In this document: one piece after another, positions 1 to 6,083 of the stretch | Position numbering within the stretch: the stretch's first letter is position 1 | Layout: every line of letters begins with the position of its first letter | Assembly: GCA_003022985.1 (NCBI GenBank) | Contig: PXTV01000157.1 | Coordinates: 1 to 7,504, forward strand | Direction of reading: 5' to 3' | DNA: 7,504 bases | From: Bacteroidetes bacterium SW_11_45_7 | Lineage (GTDB): Bacteria; Bacteroidota; Bacteroidia; Chitinophagales; SW-11-45-7 | The notes under the pieces: model-generated | The model's input: the letters and a program-made list of their open reading frames with translations, nothing else | Database searches by the model: none | Told to the model about the DNA's origin: nothing | Translations under genes and position numbers: made by a program

Positions 1-1235
1 GCTGCATTTAATGCGCCATTGTTGGTAAAGGTGTTCTGTGATACCATGCTTGTCGAATCCGATGGTGTAACATTGGCATTACTTTGAACATACATCCCCC
101 ATCCACCACTTTGACGAATGGTACTGTTCTTCATGTCGAGGGAACCGTTATTATTATCATTTACATAGATGGTAGAATGATCCCAAAAATCATCACTACC
201 TCCATGATGAAATTCAACATTGCGAAACACATTCTCGGGATTATTGGAGTTAATTTCAATCACCCTCCAGAAACCACCCGTTTCTGTTTTTCCCTTAAAG
301 GTGATCTTGTCTGAAGACGTCCCTTCCGCATTAAAAGCAGCGCCTTGGTTGACATGGATTTCACTACCACTTCCCATGCGTACATTTGTGCCGGCCTGGA
401 CGGTTACTTGCGCATTCACATCTACATCACCCTTAATCAAATAGGGAGAAGAAGTGTTTCGCCAAGTTTGATTTTTCTCAATGGAGCCGTTATCATTCAC
501 CAAAATGTAGGGTTTATCATTGTTGTTATTATATGTTGTCTCCGTATCCAAAAAGTCAATTAAATCAGCGGTGATGCGTAACCCTTCTTTACCATTATTA
601 CTGAATGTATTATTGCTGAAATTATTAAGTTCAGTACCGTCTTGAGCGTATAAACCATAGCCCTTACTCTGACTGAAGGTGGTATTTGTCACCTTGAGTT
701 GCGCATTATTGTTGTTATTCACAAAAACCATGGCATTGTTCCAGAAACTATCGCCTCCGCCATTTGATAGTTGTACATTTTCGAGTACGTTTTTCGGGTT
801 ATTCGAGTTGATTTCGATTACTTTCCAAAACCCTTTCGTATCAACTTCGCCCTGTATTGTAATAGGTTTAGCTGATGTACCACTGGCTTGCAGATAACTG
901 CCTTTATTAACACGTATTTCGGCACCAGAACAAAGGCTTAATGTGACGCCTTCTTCAATCGTGAGACCTGCGTTAACCTGAATTCTTCCACAAATATAAG
1001 TGTTGGAAGAAAGAGTCATAGCACTCTCAATATTGGATTCAAGCGTGTCTGATGCGAACGAATTCTCGTACTTGCAACTACCATCATCTTCCTCTGCATC
1101 GGAGTCGTAATTAATAGCATTCGGGTCTGTACATCCTTCTTTGTCCTTACAGCTTTGGAGTGTTGCAACCCCGGTAATCATGACAAGAACAGTTAAAACG
1201 AGGGTCATATTTTGTGAAATGGAACGGTAAGTCAT
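1..1235 (-). CDS. Surface lipoprotein with tandem beta-helix-like repeats (partial, C-terminus off window)
   Basis: 411 codons are open from ATG at 1235 to the window edge. The N-terminus has a signal peptide with Arg4, a hydrophobic core (about residues 10-26) and a lipobox LQSC, so Cys29 is the probable lipidated residue; the alternative Met10 would remove the only positive charge. Residues 35-54 carry CTDPNAINY...DDGSC, a short Cys-bounded motif common in secreted Bacteroidota proteins. From about residue 82 the protein is Asn- and Gly-rich and repeats itself with a period near 186 residues (for example GFWKVIEINSNNP at 135 and GFWRVIEINSNNP at 321), with the alternating hydrophobic pattern and Asn runs typical of right-handed parallel beta-helices. 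It is probably an outer-membrane or surface-anchored protein. No catalytic residues are recognisable, so binding, adhesion or polysaccharide contact remain guesses. No Shine-Dalgarno is present; the leader has an A6 run. The 3' end is not in the window. Confidence 0.85.
   Translation of the reverse strand, partial: MTYRSISQNMTLVLTVLVMITGVATLQSCKDKEGCTDPNAINYDSDAEEDDGSCKYENSFASDTLESNIESAMTLSSNTYICGRIQVNAGLTIEEGVTLSLCSGAEIRVNKGSYLQASGTSAKPITIQGEVDTKGFWKVIEINSNNPKNVLENVQLSNGGGDSFWNNAMVFVNNNNNAQLKVTNTTFSQSKGYGLYAQDGTELNNFSNNTFSNNGKEGLRITADLIDFLDTETTYNNNNDKPYILVNDNGSIEKNQTWRNTSSPYLIKGDVDVNAQVTVQAGTNVRMGSGSEIHVNQGAAFNAEGTSSDKITFKGKTETGGFWRVIEINSNNPENVFRNVEFHHGGSDDFWDHSTIYVNDNNNGSLDMKNSTIRQSGGWGMYVQSNANVTPSDSTSMVSQNTFTNNGALNA
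15..983 (-). repeat. Two diverged tandem copies of a ~558-bp coding repeat in the lipoprotein gene
   Basis: Residues about 85-215 (591-983) and 271-407 (15-425) of the lipoprotein align over their length. Shared blocks in order are V-N-A-x-(L/V)-T-(I/V)-x-x-G, EI(R/H)VN(K/Q)G, GFW(K/R)VIEINSNNP(K/E)NV, a GG-(G/S)-D-x-FW block, a VN(N/D)NNN block, a GxG(L/M)Y(A/V)Q block and NTF(S/T)NNG. The copies are clearly diverged at the nucleotide level, so the duplication is old. Further copies may lie beyond position 1. Confidence 0.8.
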
Positions 1236-1267
1236 GGTGTTACTTTTTTGGTTAACAATTGTAATTG

Positions 1268-1279
1268 ACGCTATAGCGT
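1268..1279. promoter_or_regulatory. Perfect 12-bp palindrome upstream of the lipoprotein gene
   Basis: ACGCTATAGCGT is a perfect palindrome 32 bp upstream of the lipoprotein start codon, between that gene and the MITE-like element. It could be an operator or a small 5'-UTR hairpin. Function is inferred only from position and symmetry. Confidence 0.25.
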
Positions 1280-1305
1280 AAATTTAGTAATAGTTAAAAG
1301 AAATT

Positions 1306-1472
1306 GAGAATAACACGGCTACGGCTTCCAAAAATTGTGGGTCCAAAATGCGGCTAAAGCCGCTATCATGAATTTCTTGTTAGGCCGTCAGCTTTAGCTT
1401 ACGGGACCAAATGCCTGTATAGCATGTGGCTTTAGCCACATTGTTGGCAGGAACCTCTAACTGTGTTATTCT
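1306..1472. mobile_element. MITE/REP-like non-coding element with terminal inverted repeats and flanking direct repeat
   Basis: The ends carry an exact 10-bp inverted repeat, AGAATAACAC at 1307-1316 and its complement at 1463-1472. The element is bracketed by the 8-bp direct repeat AAGAAATT at 1298-1305 and 1473-1480, which looks like a target-site duplication. Inside are three hairpins: GCGGCT-AA-AGCCGC (1350-1363), CCGTCAGCT-TT-AGCTTACGG with one mismatch (1385-1404), and ATGTGGCT-TT-AGCCACAT (1424-1441). The first and third sit as inverted copies of AATGyGGCTAAAGCCrC, so the element is one long imperfect inverted repeat. GGG(T/A)CCAAA(A)TGC also occurs twice in direct orientation (1339-1351, 1403-1414). 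No ORF is present, so movement would need a transposase supplied in trans. Palindromes of the GGCTAAAGCC type are, from memory, common intergenic repeats in Bacteroidota. Confidence 0.65.
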
Positions 1473-1480
1473 AAGAAATT

Positions 1481-1704
1481 AAATCAATTTTCAAATAAGA
1501 GCCTTATTGTCCTGTTTGTCAAACCAAATCTAAAATCTACGAACGTCATTCTAAAACAAAATCTCAGTCATTTTTAAAATCGAGAGCCCCCATTATGCAA
1601 TGGCAGTTCCGTTTGAATAAAGCTACAATAGCTCTTTCATTTTATGGACTGAACCTTGCTATTCACTTCTATAAAGGCATTCTTTTCCCAAAACGCCTGG
1701 TCAC
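1481..1704. other. AT-rich gap between the MITE-like element and the phosphopantetheinyl transferase gene
   Basis: No supportable gene is seen on either strand in this stretch. The only structure noticed is a short hairpin AGCTA-CAA-TAGCT at 1621-1633 with A/T-rich flanks, downstream of the minus-strand transferase gene. It could weakly end that transcript, but it is too short and U-poor for a firm terminator call. The rest is unstructured. Confidence 0.4.
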
Positions 1705-2196
1705 TTAACCCGAAAAACTATAGGTCAACACCACTTCCCCGTTCATTATCTTGTAATCAACGGGAATCAAGAGCTTATTTTCCGTATGAATGCATGCATT
1801 TACCCGGCCCCGATCACCATCAGGAACGTCCATTACCCACAACTGCTCTTTAAAGCTTAATTCCCCTTCAGCGTAGAGTTTGAACAAGGTTTCCTTAATC
1901 GACCAATGGAGAATGAGGGATTTTGTTTTATCACCATTCTCCGGGATGTGTTTCATCTCTTCATCGCTCATAAACTTATCTGCCACACGTTGCACTTTGG
2001 GATGAATATATTCCACATCGATCCCTACACCTTCTGAACGGCTAATGATGACCGCCACAATATCCTTTGAATGCGATATGGAGAGCGAATAAGGCATATT
2101 GATCAGGCGGGGACAATAATAGTGCTCATCCTCTTCAATCCGCCAAAGAGCTAATGACGTGTGGTGGGTGATGTCTCTATAGTCGATTAATGCCAA
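1705..2196 (-). CDS. Sfp-type 4'-phosphopantetheinyl transferase, internally shortened
   Basis: Members of this family move the 4'-phosphopantetheine arm of coenzyme A onto a serine of acyl or peptidyl carrier proteins, in the cytoplasm. The signatures are visible: SISHS (39-43), VGIDVE (57-62) with the Mg-binding acidic residues Asp60 and Glu62, KFMSDEE (74-80), and WSIKETLFK (98-106) with Glu102. The N-terminal beta-strand (LALWRIEEDE, 15-24) is also family-like. However, the protein has only 163 residues against roughly 200-230 usual for this group. The segment that should lie between EEDEHYY (21-27) and the 'GKP.L' strand (here CPRLINMPYSLSISHS, 28-43) is absent. That segment normally carries the helix ending in an R-LL-type motif involved in CoA binding. 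Activity is therefore doubtful. The frame is intact, so it is listed as a CDS. It is divergent from the WD40 gene across an 82-bp gap. Confidence 0.85.
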   Translation of the reverse strand: MALIDYRDITHHTSLALWRIEEDEHYYCPRLINMPYSLSISHSKDIVAVIISRSEGVGIDVEYIHPKVQRVADKFMSDEEMKHIPENGDKTKSLILHWSIKETLFKLYAEGELSFKEQLWVMDVPDGDRGRVNACIHTENKLLIPVDYKIMNGEVVLTYSFSG

Positions 2197-2260
2197 TCCC
2201 GATCGATATTTAGATCACGCTCCCGGAAATCAAGTGCAATGCCTGATCATCCAAAACAAT

Positions 2261-2268
2261 TACCTTTG
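2261..2268 (+). promoter_or_regulatory. Candidate -7 box TACCTTTG before the WD40 gene
   Basis: TACCTTTG matches the Bacteroidota -7 consensus TAnnTTTG and lies 10 bp before the chosen WD40 start. A transcript from here would have almost no leader. I see no good TTTG-like -33 box at the expected distance, so this may be chance. Confidence 0.25.
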
Positions 2269-2278
2269 CTCGTTTCCT

Positions 2279-3063
2279 ATGAAAGACCTTTCCATTCAGA
2301 AAGAAACCACGCTGACAGGCCACAAGGCTGCCATTTTTGCCATTGAGGATGGCGTGGATGAGAACATTTTTCTCACCGGCAGTGGTGACGGACAAGTCGT
2401 GGAATGGGACCTCAATGATTTCACCACAGCAAAGGTGATTGCTAAAGTTAACACAAATATTTTTTCCCTTGAGGAAATACCGGGTACCAGCTACTTGTTA
2501 CTCGGCCAGTTACAAGGTGGTATCCACGTGATCGATCTCGATCAAAAACAGGAATACAAACACCTCTCGCTTCACGAAGATGGGGTGTTTGATATCAAAG
2601 TGGTTCCGGAAGAGAACATTTTTATAGCAGCGGGTGGAAAAGGATTGCTTTCCGTATGGTCACTTGAGGACTTTTCATTAGTGAAAACCGTTCAGGTGGG
2701 GGAGGGCAATTTGCGCAGTATCGATTTTCACCCGCACGAGAGGAAGATGGCTGTCGGCTGCAGCGATAACTGCCTCTATGTACTGGACCGCGACTCCTAC
2801 AAAATTATACCGTCAATCACCTTGCCTTTTCACCTTGCGGACGCTTGTTTGCCTCAGCGAGCAGGGATAAAACGGTCAAACTTTGGGATGCCGAAACGTT
2901 TGAACTCCTGAAAGTGCTGGATAACAAGAAGTTCGAGGGGCACGTGCATTCCGTCAATAAGCTGCTCTGGTCTCATGAACACGATTTGTTGATCAGCTGT
3001 GGTGATGATCGCAGTGTGATAATATGGAAAGTAACTGTTGATCGTTCACAAAACTGGTCTTGA
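2279..3063 (+). pseudogene. WD40 beta-propeller protein, frameshifted with one blade missing
   Basis: Starting at ATG 2279 (MKDLSIQKETTLTGHK), the first frame encodes four WD-like repeats, at about residues 14-45 (GSGDGQVVEWDL), 58-87 (LQGGIHVIDL), 102-130 (GGKGLLSVWSLE) and 144-171 (GCSDNCLYVLDRD). Near 2800-2815 the coding signal moves to another frame. The first frame runs on as unrelated residues to a stop at 2909-2911, while the new frame reads VNHLAFSPCGRLF, ASASRDKTVKLWD and then SVNKLLWS, SCGDDRSVIIWK up to the stop at 3061-3063. That gives six repeats instead of the seven of a closed propeller. The missing part corresponds to blade 5, about 40-45 residues, with a net frame change. 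Cytoplasmic WD40 proteins of about 300 residues of this type are known in Bacteroidota; their role is, as far as I know, uncharacterised and probably scaffolding. The start at 2279 is preferred over 2234 because family similarity begins there. Confidence 0.8.
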
Positions 3064-3166
3064 GCACTTAGGCAAGCGAGTAGGAACACAACAATCAACA
3101 CGAGTTGATATCAAAACAAAAGAACAATTTTCAATTACTGACTTCAAATCCTTGGTAAAAGAATGA
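3035..3166 (+). pseudogene. Orphan C-terminal reading frame overlapping the dcd start (possible gene remnant)
   Basis: After a stop at 3032-3034 this frame is open to TGA at 3164-3166, which overlaps the dcd ATG at 3163 as ATGA, the usual layout of translationally coupled genes. It has no ATG of its own. Its last ~34 codons (EHLGKRVGTQQ..., ending DFKSLVKE) have a balanced, protein-like composition. The upstream part overlaps the WD40 tail in another frame. I do not recognise the protein. The simplest reading is that it is the tail of a gene that once lay between the WD40 gene and dcd and lost its 5' part; it may also be chance non-coding sequence. Confidence 0.35.
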
Positions 3167-3699
3167 TCCTTTCCGATCAATTGATTCAGCAGGAAATAGC
3201 CAATGGCAATATTCTCATAGAGCCTTACAGGCCCGAATGCCTTGGCACAAACTCCTACGATGTGCATTTGGGGCGCTATCTGGCTACCTATAAAGACCGT
3301 GTTCTGGATGCTAAACAACACAACCAGGTCGAATACATCCTTATCCCGGACGAGGGATACGTTTTAGACCCCCACACACTTTACCTTGGGGTTACTGAGG
3401 AATATACCGAAACCCACAGGCATGTGCCCTTTTTGGAGGGAAAATCCAGTACCGGCCGGTTGGGTATCGACATTCACGCAACAGCCGGCAAGGGGGATGT
3501 TGGGTTTTGCAACACCTGGACGCTGGAAGTGTCAGTGGCTCAGCCAGTCAAGATTTATGCCGGCATGCCCATTGGCCAGCTCATTTACTTTCACATTGAT
3601 GGTGAAGTGGAGAACTTGTACCACAAGAAGAAAAGTGCCAAATATACAGAGAGGAGCATCAAGCCCGTGGAGTCGATGATGTGGAAAAACGATTTTTAA
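3163..3699 (+). CDS. dcd: dCTP deaminase
   Basis: The enzyme deaminates dCTP to dUTP, feeding dTMP synthesis through dUTPase and thymidylate synthase in the cytosol. At 178 residues it has full family length. The conserved blocks are all present: LGTNSYDVHLG (27-37), the nucleotide-binding FLEGKSSTGRLG (90-101), and HATAGKGDVGFCNTWTLE (105-122), with Glu122 in the position of the general-base glutamate of the E. coli enzyme. These are followed by GMPIGQLIYF (134-143) and the C-terminal AKYTER segment (159-164) that closes over the triphosphate. The ATG at 3163 is the only sensible start and follows an A-rich leader (GGTAAAAGA). The start overlaps the stop of a preceding short frame, suggesting dcd was the downstream gene of an operon. 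It is convergent with porT across 170 bp. Whether it also has dUTPase activity, as some relatives do, cannot be judged from the sequence. Confidence 0.96.
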   Translation: MILSDQLIQQEIANGNILIEPYRPECLGTNSYDVHLGRYLATYKDRVLDAKQHNQVEYILIPDEGYVLDPHTLYLGVTEEYTETHRHVPFLEGKSSTGRLGIDIHATAGKGDVGFCNTWTLEVSVAQPVKIYAGMPIGQLIYFHIDGEVENLYHKKKSAKYTERSIKPVESMMWKNDF

Positions 3700-3869
3700 G
3701 GCGCTTTTCCTCTGTCCTGTGCCCGTATTTATGAGCTTCGTTCAAGGTTTCACCCCCCCGGCTAATGGCTTTTGAAACTCCCTTCTTCAACCGTCAACTG
3801 AAGCTGAATTTTTGAGTGAAGTGACCCTCTTAAAACATTATGCCAACCCGGCAGGCGGAGGTGAAATGA

Positions 3870-4550
3870 TCAGCCCTCAAAATGCAGTGAGATCAGGATG
3901 GTGCGTGTGAACAGTTTGTCGATGACGTTGGAATATTGCAGATTCCTGTCGCGCGCATGGACGTTGAGCAACCCGTGAGATATCTTGATCTCAGGGGAAA
4001 AGATAAAGAGGGGAAAGAAGAACTGCAAGCCGCCACCAAATTCAGCCGATATATTATGTCGGCCCACTTTTACTTGACTATCGGCCTTGCGGGCTTCGGC
4101 ATTTGAAGCAAGGTCTAAGCCGTATTTAACCCCGCCCAATACGTACACACGCATATCTTGCACCGGATCCGACTTGTAGCGAACCGTCAATGGGAAGTTC
4201 AAGTAGATCGATTCGATGGTTCTTTTGGCTGTTTGATCCTCGATCAGACGGTAATCGAGGTTTTTCTCAGCAAACGAAAGAGCAGGAGTAAACCTCAGAT
4301 CAAAGTACTTGCCAAGCTTGAGATTGGAAATAATGCCGAGGTTAAAACCGGGACCATAGCTCGAGTTCAATACATTAATGCTGTCGTGGTAGTTGAATTG
4401 CTGAGAGTGCTTCACCTTGAATTTGGATGTGTTATAACCAAGAGTAATGCCAAAGTAGAGCTCTTTTTGGGAAAAGTCGCGGTAGTTTAGTATTTTGAAA
4501 ACCAGCTTCCTCCAATTCCCCGGTAAAATCACTTCCTTCTGGAAAAACAC
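3870..4550 (-). CDS. porT: PorT-family type IX secretion outer-membrane beta-barrel protein, N-terminally truncated
   Basis: From about residue 22 (NYRDFSQKELYFGITLGYN) to the C-terminal LISLHFEG the protein follows the PorT pattern, including GPGFNLGIISNLKLG (66-80), FDLRFTPALSFAEKNLDY (83-100), YVLGGVKYGLDLAS (136-149), FSPEIKISHGL (184-194) and YSNVIDKLFTR (206-216). PorT is an outer-membrane barrel needed for type IX secretion of CTD-bearing proteins and for gliding in many Bacteroidota. Residues 1-21 are not PorT: they come from out-of-frame ubiE sequence, and no signal peptide is present. A barrel protein without one should not reach the outer membrane, so as written the gene is probably non-functional, or the sequence lacks a short segment. 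The ubiE-then-porT order matches, from memory, other Bacteroidota. The start at 4550 is simply the first ATG in frame. Confidence 0.85.
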   Translation of the reverse strand: MFFQKEVILPGNWRKLVFKILNYRDFSQKELYFGITLGYNTSKFKVKHSQQFNYHDSINVLNSSYGPGFNLGIISNLKLGKYFDLRFTPALSFAEKNLDYRLIEDQTAKRTIESIYLNFPLTVRYKSDPVQDMRVYVLGGVKYGLDLASNAEARKADSQVKVGRHNISAEFGGGLQFFFPLFIFSPEIKISHGLLNVHARDRNLQYSNVIDKLFTRTILISLHFEG

Positions 4551-5160
4551 CCACTGACTCCGGCAAATAGGAATAAGCGCGCTGATCCTTTGAGAAAAGT
4601 TTGCCGATCAATGGCAGGATTCCATGAAAATAGAACTGAAAAACCTGTTTCACAGGAAAGACTTTAGGCCGCGAAAATTCCAGCACTACCAGTTTACCAC
4701 CCGGTTCCAGGACCCTGTGGATGTCCGCCAATCCTTTGCCGAGGTTTTCAAAATTCCTTACACCAAAAGCAACGGTGGCAGCATCAAACGTATTATCCGC
4801 AAAGGGGAGGTTTTCCGCGTCACCCTTTTGAAATTCGATTGGATACTTTTTGGCTTCCGCTTTTTCGCGTGCCAGGTCGAGCATATTTTCGGAAAGGTCG
4901 ATCCCTGCAATGCGCTTGGGCTTCACTTTATGCCAAATCTCCATTGCCAGATCACCCGTACCGGTAGCTACATCCAAAACCGATGACGATTCATGACGCC
5001 TCAGAATACGAATGGCACGCTTGCGCCACGTCTTATCGATTCCCATTGACAGAAGCCGGTTTAAGAAATCATAAGTCGAGGCGATGTTATCGAACATTTG
5101 CTCAACCTGTTGTTTCTTACCGGTGGATTGATCCTGATATGGCTTAGTATTGGTGCTCAC
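4432..5160 (-). CDS. ubiE: Demethylmenaquinone methyltransferase (UbiE/MenG), C-terminus replaced
   Basis: It methylates demethylmenaquinone with S-adenosylmethionine, the last step of menaquinone synthesis. Family marks are YDFLNRLLSMGIDKTWR (30-46), the SAM-binding VLDVATGTGDLA (61-72), the acidic loop GIDLSENML (86-94), GDAENLPFADNTFD (113-126), AFGVRNFEN (131-139) and RVLEPGGKLVVLEFSRP (149-165). Similarity continues through AYSYLPESV and AGFQNTK to Lys225. The usual ending, roughly '..LTFGICSIYTG', is then absent. The last 17 residues (LPRLFPKRALLWHYSWL) are porT sequence read in another frame. The protein would lose its final beta-strand, which is likely to harm folding. The start ATG at 5160 gives a normal N-terminus. 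The gene is divergent from engB across 185 bp and lies upstream of porT on the same strand. Confidence 0.93.
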   Translation of the reverse strand: MSTNTKPYQDQSTGKKQQVEQMFDNIASTYDFLNRLLSMGIDKTWRKRAIRILRRHESSSVLDVATGTGDLAMEIWHKVKPKRIAGIDLSENMLDLAREKAEAKKYPIEFQKGDAENLPFADNTFDAATVAFGVRNFENLGKGLADIHRVLEPGGKLVVLEFSRPKVFPVKQVFQFYFHGILPLIGKLFSKDQRAYSYLPESVGVFPEGSDFTGELEEAGFQNTKLPRLFPKRALLWHYSWL

Positions 5161-5180
5161 TTTTCCAATTAAGGTTCCCT

Positions 5181-5188
5181 TATATTTG
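5181..5188 (+). promoter_or_regulatory. Candidate -7 box TATATTTG upstream of engB
   Basis: TATATTTG followed by C fits the Bacteroidota -7 consensus TAnnTTTG and lies in the 185-bp divergent ubiE/engB gap. Transcription to the right would start near 5195 and leave a leader of about 150 nt before engB. A matching -33 TTTG at 19-21 bp is not evident (the nearest TTGG is at 5150), so the call is moderate at best. No clear box for ubiE was found in the opposite direction. Confidence 0.35.
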
Positions 5189-5316
5189 CGTGAAATGCTT
5201 TTACTTGTTCGGTAAAAAAGAAAAGCGTATTAATTGTTCACAAAGAATCGTTCCACTGGTTGTAACCGGCCTATTTCCCCGCCTTCCTTCACTTACCTTT
5301 CTCTTGCTAAACAACT

Positions 5317-5349
5317 ATGGCATTGATCAATCCTGAACGCAACAAATGA
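5317..5349 (+). other. Ten-codon mini-ORF overlapping the engB start (ATGA)
   Basis: ATG at 5317 opens a frame encoding MALINPERNK, whose TGA (5347-5349) overlaps the engB ATG (5346) as ATGA. It could be a leader peptide that couples ribosomes into engB, or the trace of a shortened upstream gene, or chance. Nothing in the peptide itself identifies it. Confidence 0.25.
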
Positions 5350-5954
5350 AAATTTCGAGCACCAAATATACAGGAAGCTTTACACAACTCGCGGATTGTC
5401 CCGATCCGAATCGTGTAGAATTTGCTTTTACAGGGCGTTCCAATGTTGGCAAGTCTTCACTTTTGAATATGCTTTTGGACAGAAAGGAGCTTGCCAATAC
5501 TTCCAAAAATCCCGGCCGTACACAGCGCCTTAATTTTTTTCTTATCAACGATGACTTCTATTTTGTTGATATGCCGGGTTATGGCTATGCCAAACGCTCC
5601 AAAAAGGAAAGACAGCAGTGGGATGTGCTTATGCGCAGCTATTCCCGCTACCGAATGAACCTTGAGTGCGCATTTCTCCTCATTGACAGCCGCATTGCCC
5701 CGCAGGATTCTGATATTGAAATGGCAAAGATGTTAGGAGCTTTTGGCGTACCGTTGGCCATCATTTTTACAAAAACGGATCAGGTTAAAAAACAGCAACT
5801 CAACAAGAACATTGCTGCTTTCAAGGATGAGCTGCTCAAAATCTTTGCATTTCTGCCTCATTCATTCCTTACATCAGCCAAGACAAAAACGGGCCGGGAA
5901 GAATTATTAACCTTTATCCAAGAAGTAAATGCCACTGCTAAACAAGACCTGTAG
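5346..5954 (+). CDS. engB: Ribosome-biogenesis GTPase EngB (YsxC/YihA)
   Basis: A TrmE-Era-EngA-EngB-Septin-like GTPase needed for maturation of the large ribosomal subunit, and essential in many bacteria. All G motifs are present in the 202-residue protein: G1 GRSNVGKSS (30-38), G2 region NPGRTQ (55-60), G3 DMPGYG (75-80), G4 TKTD (142-145) and G5 TSAKT (176-180). The LIDSR..PQ..D block (112-123) is also typical of EngB. Length is normal and both ends look complete, in contrast to several neighbours. The leader is A-rich (CGCAACAA) without a Shine-Dalgarno sequence. It is divergent from ubiE. Linkage of engB with porT and ubiE is, from memory, seen in other Bacteroidota. Confidence 0.96.
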   Translation: MKISSTKYTGSFTQLADCPDPNRVEFAFTGRSNVGKSSLLNMLLDRKELANTSKNPGRTQRLNFFLINDDFYFVDMPGYGYAKRSKKERQQWDVLMRSYSRYRMNLECAFLLIDSRIAPQDSDIEMAKMLGAFGVPLAIIFTKTDQVKKQQLNKNIAAFKDELLKIFAFLPHSFLTSAKTKTGREELLTFIQEVNATAKQDL

Positions 5955-6083
5955 GATGATGCGAATTTTGGTTTATGGCAAGAAATTGAAAAGTTATAGC
6001 GTGAGCAGTCATCAGCCTTGACTATTTGTTTTATCATTTGGTTCCTGTGTTTTACATCAAGGAAATGTGTCTGCCGATTTCCG

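Noticed and set aside
1306..1472. CRISPR array, because of repeated GGCTAAAGCC-like units
   Set aside because: The units are three hairpins in mixed orientation, with no regular spacing, no unique spacers of even length and no cas genes.
2234..2278. Earlier ATG at 2234 for the WD40 gene
   Set aside because: The extra 15 residues (MQCLIIQNN...) have no WD40 character, and family similarity starts at the ATG at 2279.
3753..3759. Run of seven C in the dcd-porT gap
   Set aside because: It lies outside genes and no switched promoter or reading frame depends on it, so phase variation is not supported.
3783..3815. Hairpin CTTCA-(9 nt)-TGAAG followed by a short T run between convergent dcd and porT
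   Set aside because: The stem is only 5 bp with a large loop and the T run is five bases set off from the stem, so it is not a convincing terminator.
5956..6021. 21-codon ORF directly after engB (starts MMRILVYGKKLK, ends at TGA 6019-6021)
   Set aside because: Composition is somewhat protein-like and it begins one base after the engB stop, so it could be a start fragment of a deleted gene. It is too short to support and resembles nothing I recognise.
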